IMG/VR virus record: IMGVR_UViG_3300027759_000046
Coordinates: 186,001 to 250,000 of that record
DNA: 64,000 nt
Direction: 5' to 3' (one strand)
From: a virus
Part shown: positions 30,928 through 38,536 of the stretch, piece after piece
How positions within the stretch are numbered: position 1 is the first letter of the stretch
How the letters are laid out: each line of letters opens with the position of its first letter
The notes under the pieces: generated by a model
The model's input: the letters and a program-made list of their open reading frames with translations, nothing else
Database searches by the model: none
What the model was told of the DNA's origin: nothing
Made by a program: the position numbers and the translations under genes

Positions 30928-31344
30928 TTAAAAAGGAAGGCTATCATCGCTCCAGTTAAAATCAGTTTCGGCTTGAGGTTTACTTGGTGTTGTATCAATA
31001 TCGCCGAATACATCGTCATCAAATTCTCCAGCATCAGCAGTTATGCCAATTGGACCGGATTTTTTCTGACCACTAATTCTCCAAGCCTCAAGGGTTGTGA
31101 AATATTTTACTGATCCTAATTTGTCTGTCCAGTCTCGGCCTTTTACGTCGAATGCAACTGAAACAGTATCGCCAATATCGAATGACTCTAGCATATCGCA
31201 TTTGTCTTGTACCAATTGGAAAAGGATTTTTTGTGGGTACTTATCTCCCACCTCAATTACGAATTCGCGTTTACGAAATCCCTTATTGAAAGTTTGCGCT
31301 GGGAACATCTCAATGATCGTTCCGGTTAATTCAAATTTATTCAT
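30928..31344 (-). CDS. DUF3127 protein with SSB-like C-terminal tail
   Basis: 138 aa. The N-terminal 90 residues follow the DUF3127 pattern (G-T-I-I-E-M-F-P...R-E-F-V-I-E-V...Y-P-Q-K-I-L-F-Q), a family typical of Bacteroidota and likely an OB-fold. After a disordered linker the protein ends D-D-S-L-P-F, almost identical to the D-D-D-I-P-F tip by which bacterial SSB recruits repair proteins. Inferred role: phage single-strand DNA-binding protein. It sits between exonuclease, guanylate kinase and ligase. Confidence 0.75.
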   Translation of the reverse strand: MNKFELTGTIIEMFPAQTFNKGFRKREFVIEVGDKYPQKILFQLVQDKCDMLESFDIGDTVSVAFDVKGRDWTDKLGSVKYFTTLEAWRISGQKKSGPIGITADAGEFDDDVFGDIDTTPSKPQAETDFNWSDDSLPF

Positions 31345-31345
31345 G

Positions 31346-31825
31346 TTAGAAATCTGGGTTTGTTATTTTTATATCGTAGTTTTGGAAATTTTCAAAGTCT
31401 TTGCGATCAGCCTCAATACGGCGATCAACTGAGTCGCCTGGCATATTACGGTGAGTCATACGTTCACGCCTAACCTCTTCATCAATATCAATAAAGATTA
31501 CCAATGAATCTTTACGGGAGTCATCAGACAGGTGAGCTAAGCCGCTTGGTGTCATGATGAATATGTCATCCTCTTCAAATTGAGTTCGAGTAGTTCCGTA
31601 AATCCAGCCGTTAAACTCAACGTATTCATAGAACTCGTCATTTTTAATTAGACTCGCCGCCTGTTCTGGAGTCAAGAAGAAATAGTCTTGTCCATCAACT
31701 TCGCCTTCTCTTGGCGGGCGTGTTGTGTAACTAACTGCGTATTTAAAGCCGCGTGATTCAAATTTTTTGCGAAGGTAATCTTTGCCGCTTGCAGCACGAC
31801 CTACTATGATTATTCGTTTATGCAT
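31346..31825 (-). CDS. guanylate kinase-like nucleotide kinase
   Basis: 159 aa. A P-loop variant (V-G-R-A-A-S-G-K-D) at residues 8-16 and the GMP-binding signature S-Y-T-T-R-P-P-R-E-G-E-V-D-G-Q-D-Y-F-F define a guanylate kinase fold; the following E-Y-V-E-F-N-G-W-I-Y-G-T is also typical. It phosphorylates (d)GMP to (d)GDP in DNA precursor supply. Shorter than host Gmk (about 190-200 aa), losing part of the C-terminal helix region. Confidence 0.85.
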   Translation of the reverse strand: MHKRIIIVGRAASGKDYLRKKFESRGFKYAVSYTTRPPREGEVDGQDYFFLTPEQAASLIKNDEFYEYVEFNGWIYGTTRTQFEEDDIFIMTPSGLAHLSDDSRKDSLVIFIDIDEEVRRERMTHRNMPGDSVDRRIEADRKDFENFQNYDIKITNPDF

Positions 31826-31831
31826 ATATGA

Positions 31832-33130
31832 TTAAAATTCTCTTTGTGTTTCGTATACTGTTTTAATAACTGGAAATCTTAATGAGTGGTTTCCGTGTTG
31901 ATCAGTCGTTTCTTCAAAAAACTGAACCGTAATTGTTTTACCTAAAATTTCATTTGGGTTTTGAAAGTAGTGGCGACGTTGTTCAAGAGAAAAACCTGAT
32001 CCAACTCTGACTTGATTGCCTTTATGCTGAACGAATACTGCTTTCAGCATTTCCTCTTCTTCTTCACGGCCGTTTTCAATAACTCGGTGAGTTCCGTTTT
32101 CAAGACCAGTTACTTGATACTCAGCATCATGCATCTTTTTAACCTTTAACAGGTTCTTTGAGCGTTTGCCTTCGTATCCAACATCCTTACGAATCATGAT
32201 GCCTTCGTATCCCATTTCAGTTGCATCAGCTGCAACCTTTTCAAAATGTTCTCGATCAGTTAATTTGAATTGAGGCAATGGCTCTGCGAATTCCAGTCCA
32301 GTACTCGATGCCACCAAGTAAGCATTTATCATGACTAACCTAGCAGATAGAGTTATTTCGCTTGTTCCGCTTGTAAATTCGTCAAGATCCAATAGGTCAA
32401 ATACATAATACTTTGGAGTTTCAATAGTGTGGTCCTTTTTGCCTATTTCTTTGATAATCCCCTGAAAATCTTCAAGGCCAGAATCTCGCATGATACAAAC
32501 TTCGCCATCTAGAACTTTAGACCTAAGACCCAATTTCATAAGGTCTTGGCGTAAAGCATCGAGAGTTAAGAACTCCTTGCCTTGACGAGAAAAGAACTTA
32601 ATATCACCAGCTTCATCAATTACGGTGATGCAACGAACTCCGTCTAGCTTACGACTTGCCCACCACATACCTGAATCAAAATCTACTTTCTTCTCAGCCG
32701 ATTCAAATTTTTCAGCTAATGCAACTTCAAAGGTCGGCACTGTCCCAGGCAGGACAGAATTGATTAAGGTAGAGGTTGCTCGGGTTTTAATATTGCGATC
32801 TATCACATCATAGATGATGTCTGCGAACTCCTTATATTTTGCGATAAAACCATTAACTGCTTGTATTGCATTGTGGCCAGTCACATGACGTTCATTCAGA
32901 TCATCAAGCATCGCAAACAGATCAGTATAATTATCGAAAATTAGGTCAGATCTCTTTTTGAGATTTGCTGAAGTAACATGATACTGCTTAAATGGCGTGT
33001 ACGTGTACTTAAATATTTTTCGTAGGAATGGAGAATCGTATTTTTGCAGAATCTCTTTTTTGGCATTAGTCGAAGAAGTAGCTTTCATCTCTTCAATAAA
33101 CTCCCTAAGGTTGGTAAAGTCTGTATGCAT
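31832..33130 (-). CDS. ATP-dependent DNA ligase
   Basis: 432 aa. The adenylation motif K-L-D-G is at residues 161-164 (K161 the AMP-binding lysine), then G-E-V-C-I-M, E-G-I-M-I-R-K and the C-terminal L-K-V-K-K-M motif V, followed by an OB-fold domain. The N-terminal 150 residues match the helical domain of T4 gp30-type ligases. Seals nicks in phage replication and repair. TATAAT lies 6 nt before the ATG. Confidence 0.92.
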   Translation of the reverse strand: MHTDFTNLREFIEEMKATSSTNAKKEILQKYDSPFLRKIFKYTYTPFKQYHVTSANLKKRSDLIFDNYTDLFAMLDDLNERHVTGHNAIQAVNGFIAKYKEFADIIYDVIDRNIKTRATSTLINSVLPGTVPTFEVALAEKFESAEKKVDFDSGMWWASRKLDGVRCITVIDEAGDIKFFSRQGKEFLTLDALRQDLMKLGLRSKVLDGEVCIMRDSGLEDFQGIIKEIGKKDHTIETPKYYVFDLLDLDEFTSGTSEITLSARLVMINAYLVASSTGLEFAEPLPQFKLTDREHFEKVAADATEMGYEGIMIRKDVGYEGKRSKNLLKVKKMHDAEYQVTGLENGTHRVIENGREEEEEMLKAVFVQHKGNQVRVGSGFSLEQRRHYFQNPNEILGKTITVQFFEETTDQHGNHSLRFPVIKTVYETQREF

Positions 33131-33136
33131 ACAATT

Positions 33137-33142
33137 ATTATA
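33137..33142 (-). promoter_or_regulatory. TATAAT box, leaderless spacing (ligase)
   Basis: GTATAATA on the minus strand, 6 nt before the ATG at 33130, a few bases behind the upstream terminator. Confidence 0.6.
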
Positions 33143-33153
33143 CTATACAAAAC

Positions 33154-33183
33154 AAAAAAAGTCGACACTAGGCCGACTTTTTC
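33154..33183 (-). terminator. rho-independent terminator after the 33202 gene
   Basis: AAAGTCG/CGACTTT arms with a central GGCC-type extension; TTTTTTTG follows on the minus strand. Confidence 0.75.
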
Positions 33184-33201
33184 ATAAAAATATTTAGTTA
33201 A

Positions 33202-34740
33202 TTATCTTCTAACCTTTAGGAAGTCAGAGAATGAAGTAATCACAGTAGCTTCAGAAACTGCGGTAAATCCTCCTTGTTGACCGCCTTGTTGACCGCCTTG
33301 AACAGGAGTCTTTTGCATGTCTTGGGAAATCTTATCAACTTGTTGAGCAAGAGGTCCTCCACCTGTAATACCGGCCCAATAGCCGTTACATAGAGAAAGC
33401 ATGTCTCCGCTTATTTCAGAAGCAACGCAGTACTCGTAAAAGTCTCCGTCTTCTCCAAAATTCTTAGACCATACTTGTTTAACAACTGCTGCTGTTTGTG
33501 GGCTAAGTGAAGTGATCATGAAGGTGATTTGTAATTCGTCAGCTCCGTCAGTATAACCTTTTGCTAATTCTCTAATTTGAGTACAGAATGCAAATGCTGC
33601 ATCTTCAGCTGTGAAGTTTTGAGCTTGAACTGGTTCTGCACCGCTTGCTGCGGCTGAGAGAGCTCCGCCTGTTGCCATTCCGGCACCAACTCCTGCTCCG
33701 ATTTTTCCACCGACTTGAGCAGCTTTGCCTGCTTGAGTTAAGGTTGAGAAACCTGATTGAGCTGCTCTAAAGTCATTTGCACCAGCTGCCAGTCTTGAAA
33801 CGTTTGCCGCTCCTTGAACTCCAACACCAGTTGCTTCAGCTCCAGTTGTTGCCATTGCACCGCTTCTAAATGCTGTGAAACCTCCTCTTAATTTATTAAC
33901 GGCTCCAGCTGCTCTAACCGCTCTAGCTCCAGTAATAAGGCCTTTTGCCGCGGCTCCTACACCGAATGTACAAAGCCCAATCGCAACGTCTACTACCAAT
34001 GATTCTAGAAAATCTACTCCCATTCCGGTCGCAATATCTTGTTCAGTAACGGTATCACCGTAAACTGCTCTAGCTAAAACTTCAGGAGTTCCAGAGAAAT
34101 CTCCTTTAACCGCATCCATTAGGGACTCATTATATGCTGTCTGATATGCAGTACCTAATGCTTTGAATATTTCTGGCACGTTTGCACCTTTTTCGTAACC
34201 AATACGATAGATTGCTCCAGCTAATGCACCAAGCTTGTCTTCGTCTGTTCCAAAATTTAATCCGAAAATTGAACTTCCTTCAACACCCTTTCTAAATTGA
34301 GTTGCTAAGTAATTCATATCTAAACCTTCGATTACCTTAGACGTTGAATCCCAATCAATATAAACTCCAGATTTTCCAGACGCGGTTTTACCGCCAGCTA
34401 CATAGATTGAAACTGCGTATTCTTGGTCTCCGATTTTTACGGTAACTCGACCTGGACCAGATTGGCCAGACGCTACTAAGTTTGCAGACTCAGCGTTAAG
34501 CTTTAAGAATTCTGCGTCCGCTTTATCGCCTTTGCTAGCATTATCAATAATTAATTTCTTGATTGCCTGAACTTCCGGAGAATCAGTTGGTTCAATTGAA
34601 ATGGTATTACCTTCAGGTTTTGCACCAGGCGAACCGGCTGTGCCAGCGGTACCAGCTGAACCGGCTTCAGTTAGCGAATAGTAGCCCAAAGACTTGCTCT
34701 CGTTTAATATTGCGTAATTTCCTATGTTTATGTGTCTCAT
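33202..34740 (-). CDS. putative capsid-targeted protein with Gly-rich helical core
   Basis: 512 aa. The leader MRHINIGNYAILNE|S is followed by Y-S-L-T-E|A, a second cleavage-type site, and a short Gly-X-Y tract. The central region (about 235-370) is Ala/Gly-rich and amphipathic with hydrophobic stretches, reminiscent of membrane-inserting ejection proteins. A Gln/Gly repeat (G-G-Q-Q-G-G) lies near the C-terminus. No enzyme motif. It is closed by a terminator and preceded by another leader-bearing gene (22-nt gap). Confidence 0.6.
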   Translation of the reverse strand: MRHINIGNYAILNESKSLGYYSLTEAGSAGTAGTAGSPGAKPEGNTISIEPTDSPEVQAIKKLIIDNASKGDKADAEFLKLNAESANLVASGQSGPGRVTVKIGDQEYAVSIYVAGGKTASGKSGVYIDWDSTSKVIEGLDMNYLATQFRKGVEGSSIFGLNFGTDEDKLGALAGAIYRIGYEKGANVPEIFKALGTAYQTAYNESLMDAVKGDFSGTPEVLARAVYGDTVTEQDIATGMGVDFLESLVVDVAIGLCTFGVGAAAKGLITGARAVRAAGAVNKLRGGFTAFRSGAMATTGAEATGVGVQGAANVSRLAAGANDFRAAQSGFSTLTQAGKAAQVGGKIGAGVGAGMATGGALSAAASGAEPVQAQNFTAEDAAFAFCTQIRELAKGYTDGADELQITFMITSLSPQTAAVVKQVWSKNFGEDGDFYEYCVASEISGDMLSLCNGYWAGITGGGPLAQQVDKISQDMQKTPVQGGQQGGQQGGFTAVSEATVITSFSDFLKVRR

Positions 34741-34762
34741 TAGTTGTGTGAGCTTTTTTTAA

Positions 34763-35971
34763 TTATTTCTTTTCTTCGGTTCCTTCTGCTGGAGCGGTTG
34801 CCGTCTGTACTGCAACTGGAGCAGTTGCTCCTCCAGGTTTATTGATATAGATGAAACCTGCTTGACCAGCTGTTCCGCTTGTTCCGCCAGTACCACCAGT
34901 ACCACCAGTACCAGACGTTCCGCCAGTAGTTACAACTGGGTTAGTTCCTTTACCTGCAAGTTCCCAAAGCTCTTTTAATCGAGCTAGAGTTATTCCAACT
35001 TTTGTGCAGTATTTAGCAAGATATTCAACATCATTTGAGTTGACCGCATTATGTTCAGCTTCTTTTGCATCAAAGAACATTCCAAAGGCAGTTGCTGTGT
35101 TTGGACCGTAATTACCGTCCGGATTGCCTAATTTATCTTGAACCCTTTTTCCAGCCTCGCCGTATTTCTCAGCAAGAACTTTTTCTTTAAGGATTAGTTG
35201 AACGAATTTTACCTCTTGTCCCTTTGACCCTCTAGAAACTTTAATTCCGGTTTGAAGAGCTCTACCGTTAGGATTTGGGTCTTGCTTATTACTAACAATC
35301 TCAAATGCAAGAAGTTTCTCAGTTAAGTATTTTAAAATTTGATCGTCCGCAGCGGTGTCTTTCCAATCCCATGGAAATACTCCGCCAGTACCGCCTGTTC
35401 CAGAAGAACCGGCTGATCCAGCTGTACCGGTCGTACCTGCTGTTCCAGAAGAACCACTTGTTCCAGTTTCAACTTTAATAATCTCTGGTTTAACTACTGG
35501 ATTTAGGTCGGAATTCATTTTGGTAGCGTCCTCGGCTTTGTATAATTTAAGTTTACCATTTGAACTAGTTAAGAAAGGCTGCGCTTTTGATACGTCGTAT
35601 TTGGAAGCATCTCTAACAGATAAGATTCCCTTAAAGATTTGTTGGCCTGTTGCTGAACGCTCTTTGTCTTTAGTAACTGCAATGAATACGATATTATTTG
35701 CGACCTTTGACATTACTACTGCGCTCGCTGATAATTGATCAGCTGCATTCTTTTTAGCCTCATCTGGATTCTCAGTTTCCATTTTCATAACGAAATGAAA
35801 TGCAGCGATTTCGCCAGCATTAGCGTCCGGCTTATCTTCGTCAACTTTGAATTTTTGATCAGGGGTTAAAAATGAGAGTAGTGCTTCGTTTAGAGGCATT
35901 GTGCCCTTGGTTCCAGTTGACTTAGTATAGCTTTCGTTAATAAAGTCGTCAAATGATTTAAAACTTTTCAT
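34763..35971 (-). CDS. putative capsid-targeted peptidoglycan-binding protein with collagen-like tracts
   Basis: 402 aa with the leader MKSFKSFDDFINE|S. Residues about 55-165 form an alpha/beta domain of unknown type, then a Gly-Thr/Ser-rich Gly-X-Y tract. A peptidoglycan-binding-like domain (about 245-320, ending N-Y-G-P-N-T-A-T-A-F-G) and a second Gly-X-Y tract close to the C-terminus follow. It is the same architecture as the 4871 protein in a different order. A GAATAAATAA box lies 49 nt upstream. Confidence 0.65.
   Translation of the reverse strand: MKSFKSFDDFINESYTKSTGTKGTMPLNEALLSFLTPDQKFKVDEDKPDANAGEIAAFHFVMKMETENPDEAKKNAADQLSASAVVMSKVANNIVFIAVTKDKERSATGQQIFKGILSVRDASKYDVSKAQPFLTSSNGKLKLYKAEDATKMNSDLNPVVKPEIIKVETGTSGSSGTAGTTGTAGSAGSSGTGGTGGVFPWDWKDTAADDQILKYLTEKLLAFEIVSNKQDPNPNGRALQTGIKVSRGSKGQEVKFVQLILKEKVLAEKYGEAGKRVQDKLGNPDGNYGPNTATAFGMFFDAKEAEHNAVNSNDVEYLAKYCTKVGITLARLKELWELAGKGTNPVVTTGGTSGTGGTGGTGGTSGTAGQAGFIYINKPGGATAPVAVQTATAPAEGTEEKK
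34873..34932 (-). repeat. collagen-like Gly-X-Y codon repeats
   Basis: About 20 codons of Gly-Gly-Thr/Gly-Thr-Ser near the C-terminus of the 34763 gene. A second, longer tract lies at about 35382-35464 in the same gene. Confidence 0.75.
35382..35464 (-). repeat. collagen-like Gly-X-Y codon repeats
   Basis: About 27 codons of Gly-Ser-Ser, Gly-Thr-Ala and Gly-Thr-Gly triplets; same style as 4952-5029. Confidence 0.75.
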
Positions 35972-36020
35972 TTATTTCTTTGTTTTTTGTTGGCTTTCAC
36001 CTTTTTATAATTTGTAAGAT

Positions 36021-36028
36021 TATTTATT
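36021..36028 (-). promoter_or_regulatory. late-type AATAAATA promoter box
   Basis: AATAAATA on the minus strand 49 nt before the ATG at 35971; the plus-strand partner is at 36067-36074. Confidence 0.55.
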
Positions 36029-36066
36029 CGTGACAAGTGTCCACTTTATTATAGGGCAGCTACTCT

Positions 36067-36074
36067 AATAAATA
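36067..36074 (+). promoter_or_regulatory. late-type AATAAATA promoter box
   Basis: AATAAATA 9 nt before the ATG at 36084. Confidence 0.6.
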
Positions 36075-36083
36075 ATACAGACT

Positions 36084-37208
36084 ATGAAATACTTATTTGA
36101 ATTTGCTCAATACTCTGCACAACCTGCTCATACTGCATCTTTTGGTGTGCTCGGTGATCTGGGTAAAAAGTCTAAATTTGGAGAACAGACTGGATATTTT
36201 AAGAGCCTGATGGAAGAAGCTCAAGCTGGAGGCATGGATGCCTTTGTGTTTACAGAGTTTTCACCAGAAGGAGTGACTGCTTGGAGCCTGGACGGAGATG
36301 ACTGGCATGAATCAAAAAAGGCTTTACCTTCTGTATTTTACGATAGAAGTTTCAGAAAGAAAGACGGTGCTGGTAAAACTTCAAATACTCGAGCTCTATG
36401 CTCGATGGGTTGCACTCCATTAAACTCACCAGAGTTTAGAAAGCTCGCGCTAGACAAGCATTTAATGTATCAAAATTTAGCAGATCATTCAATTGACGGA
36501 ATGGGCTTACCTCATACTGAGAAGTACAGCGATTCAAAATTGATTCCATTCTTGCAAAAACATCCATCAGCTATTCTTAAACCTAGATTTGGTTCAGGTG
36601 GGCATGGCATAATCAAACTTTCTAAATCGGATTCAGGTTATGGAATCAATTATAAGGAAAATTCAATAGAGTGCCAGGAACCAGAATTGCTAAATAAACT
36701 TAATGAAATTCGTCAAAAGATGAATGCTAGCAAGAGACTCTATATTATTCAAGAGTGCATTGACTTGCCTAAATACAATAATGGAGTATTTGACGTTCGC
36801 GTAATTTATCAAAAGGGCAAGGGCGGAAGTCCTCTACGTACAGGTATGGCTGTAAGGCTTGCTGCACCAAATAAGGTTACAGCAAATCTACACCAAGGCG
36901 GAAGTCGAGAAACTCTAGGAAATGTATTGGGAACCTTGTTTAATCAAGACATGAATGGAGAAATTGCTGAATCGATTAGAAATTACTCAAAGGAGATTTT
37001 TGAGATATTAGACAGTAAAGTCGGGCCAATTGGAGAAGTCGGTATAGATTTCCTAATTGATCAAGGAGGTAGAGTTCATCTAATTGAGGTCAACTCTGTC
37101 CCAGGTAGAAACCTATTTCATATCTTACCGGATATTAGAGAGACTGCTATTAAAAGACCAGTCGAATACGCTAAGCACTTACTAGATAAACAAAAAAAGC
37201 CGCAATAA
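36084..37208 (+). CDS. ATP-grasp enzyme (YheC/YheD- or RimK-like)
   Basis: 374 aa. The ATP-grasp core is visible: I-L-K-P-R-F-G-S-G-G-H-G-I (about 168-180), the nucleotide-binding glycine-rich loop, I-I-Q-E-C-I-D-L, F-D-V-R-V-I-Y-Q-K and the metal-binding G-I-D-F-L-I-D...V-H-L-I-E-V-N-S-V-P-G-R (about 322-345). Such enzymes ligate a carboxylate to an amine, for example glutamate tails on proteins. The N-terminus MKYLFEFAQYSAQ is a weak version of the shared leader. The substrate is unknown; a virion protein is possible given the late-type promoter. Confidence 0.75.
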   Translation: MKYLFEFAQYSAQPAHTASFGVLGDLGKKSKFGEQTGYFKSLMEEAQAGGMDAFVFTEFSPEGVTAWSLDGDDWHESKKALPSVFYDRSFRKKDGAGKTSNTRALCSMGCTPLNSPEFRKLALDKHLMYQNLADHSIDGMGLPHTEKYSDSKLIPFLQKHPSAILKPRFGSGGHGIIKLSKSDSGYGINYKENSIECQEPELLNKLNEIRQKMNASKRLYIIQECIDLPKYNNGVFDVRVIYQKGKGGSPLRTGMAVRLAAPNKVTANLHQGGSRETLGNVLGTLFNQDMNGEIAESIRNYSKEIFEILDSKVGPIGEVGIDFLIDQGGRVHLIEVNSVPGRNLFHILPDIRETAIKRPVEYAKHLLDKQKKPQ

Positions 37209-37224
37209 AGCGGCTTTTCTTTTT
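37192..37224. terminator. bidirectional terminator overlapping the ATP-grasp stop
   Basis: Nine-bp arms AAAAGCCGC (37195-37203) and GCGGCTTTT (37210-37218), serving convergent genes. The 5' arm is part of the coding end of the plus-strand gene. Confidence 0.85.
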
Positions 37225-37238
37225 AAGTTAATGTCTAA

Positions 37239-37817
37239 TTAAGCTTGCGCTTGGCTAGACTCTTCTTCTTTTAATTTTGCAATTTGATCGTCTAATTCTT
37301 TCATTTCCATGATTGAACTATTTAACGCAACTGCAATTCTAAATACTCGTTGTGCTGCTTCTAATCCTGAACCTCTGTAACGATTCAATAATAGAGCGCA
37401 GGCTTCGATAGCTGACGCTTGAACCGCTGGAGCTTCTGCTTCAAGTTTTAACTTAACCGCCTGTTCAATTCGAGCAACCGTTGATGCAAAACCTAAATAG
37501 CAATTCATCATCATGAACGCTTCATTCGGTCCATTAAATTCAAATTTGCTATTGCACTGATTTTTGATCCATTTAAGATCAGCTAATTCCAAGTTTACTG
37601 CCCAATAGCCAGTACGTTTGTTAATCAATTTTTGAACTTCGCTTAGTTCTTCAACTGGTTCTGGAATACCTCCTTCTTCTTGTGGGATTTCCATGTCAAT
37701 GCTTGGCTCCATTACCTCTTCGGTCGGTTGTTCCATTGCCTCATCAGTAGGCTGTTCAATAGTTACTGCAACGTCTTCGATCAAAGCGTCTGTAACAAGG
37801 GTGTTTTGTTCTGTCAT
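37239..37817 (-). CDS. acidic hypothetical protein (192 aa)
   Basis: The first 60 residues are Glu/Pro/Met-rich and disordered. The remainder is helical (about 65-190) with a coiled-coil C-terminus. No motif recognised. It could be a scaffold or assembly chaperone by composition, but nothing proves it. Closed by the shared terminator. Confidence 0.55.
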   Translation of the reverse strand: MTEQNTLVTDALIEDVAVTIEQPTDEAMEQPTEEVMEPSIDMEIPQEEGGIPEPVEELSEVQKLINKRTGYWAVNLELADLKWIKNQCNSKFEFNGPNEAFMMMNCYLGFASTVARIEQAVKLKLEAEAPAVQASAIEACALLLNRYRGSGLEAAQRVFRIAVALNSSIMEMKELDDQIAKLKEEESSQAQA

Positions 37818-37866
37818 GTGTATAAATTATTGTTTAGTAAATTTTACTCAAAAAGATTCGCAAGTT

Positions 37867-38346
37867 TTAGCGAAGGCGATCTAAAATTATGCGCTGGGAC
37901 GCAGAAACGTGTGTGTATGCCTCTTCGACATCCATAAAACCTGCCCAGTCAAGTTCTTCAAGCTGAAGTTGTTCTTTTGGAACACGTAAGCCAGTCAAGC
38001 CGATTTCAGATAGCTCAGAGATTCTGCAAACCAGATAATGAATGTTATTCTTGAATTTAGTCCCGCTCCAAACTTCGGCAGTTTGTATGGCAGGTTCAAC
38101 TTGGTCTTGGCGAATCCGAAGACCTGTCTCCTCAAATGTTTCGCGAAACGCTGCTTCTTCTGGAGATTCTCCATCTTCCATTTTTCCCTTGGGAATTCCC
38201 ATAGTGGGTTTAACCCAACTTGAATTAGTTGGATGCACCAATAGGATCATAGGTTTTTGAGTGTCAGCTGGTGTATAAACTATTGCAATACCTGCCGAAT
38301 CAGATCGCTTCTTAGGCTTTGTGAAATTATCGAAAGTATCAATCAT
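37867..38346 (-). CDS. Nudix hydrolase
   Basis: 159 aa. A complete Nudix box, GX5EX7REUXEEXGU, at residues 54-76 (G-K-M-E-D-G-E...R-E-T-F-E-E-T-G-L). It hydrolyses nucleoside diphosphates linked to another moiety; candidates are oxidised dNTPs, NAD-type or cap-like RNA ends. It overlaps the bS21 gene by 8 nt, so it is co-expressed with it, which makes a role in RNA or translation takeover conceivable. Confidence 0.88.
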   Translation of the reverse strand: MIDTFDNFTKPKKRSDSAGIAIVYTPADTQKPMILLVHPTNSSWVKPTMGIPKGKMEDGESPEEAAFRETFEETGLRIRQDQVEPAIQTAEVWSGTKFKNNIHYLVCRISELSEIGLTGLRVPKEQLQLEELDWAGFMDVEEAYTHVSASQRIILDRLR

Positions 38347-38536
38347 TTGAATTATTATCTAGAAATCGTTGACGATATATTGCGTTCTTTACTTGGTCTC
38401 GACGCTTAACGCTAGGCTTCTTAAATTCTTTTCTATCTCTTAACTCAGTTAGAGTTTTAGTTTTACTGAATTTCTTTTTTAAAACCTTTAGAGCTCGGTC
38501 GATCGAGCCAATTTCTTGTACGTTAACTAATAGCAT
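38339..38536 (-). CDS. rpsU: phage-encoded ribosomal protein bS21
   Basis: 65 aa. Matches bS21 throughout: N-terminal V-N-V-Q-E-I-G-S-I-D-R-A-L-K, the basic helix K-K-K-F-S-K-T-K-T-L-T-E-L-R-D-R, K-K-P-S-V-K-R-R and A-I-Y-R-Q. It is closest in style to Bacteroidota bS21, including a tyrosine at position 54, the position I recall as contacting the anti-Shine-Dalgarno in those ribosomes. Phage bS21 can replace the host copy and redirect initiation. No Shine-Dalgarno is seen upstream. The ATG directly follows the preceding stop (TAAATG). Confidence 0.88.
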   Translation of the reverse strand: MLLVNVQEIGSIDRALKVLKKKFSKTKTLTELRDRKEFKKPSVKRRDQVKNAIYRQRFLDNNSND

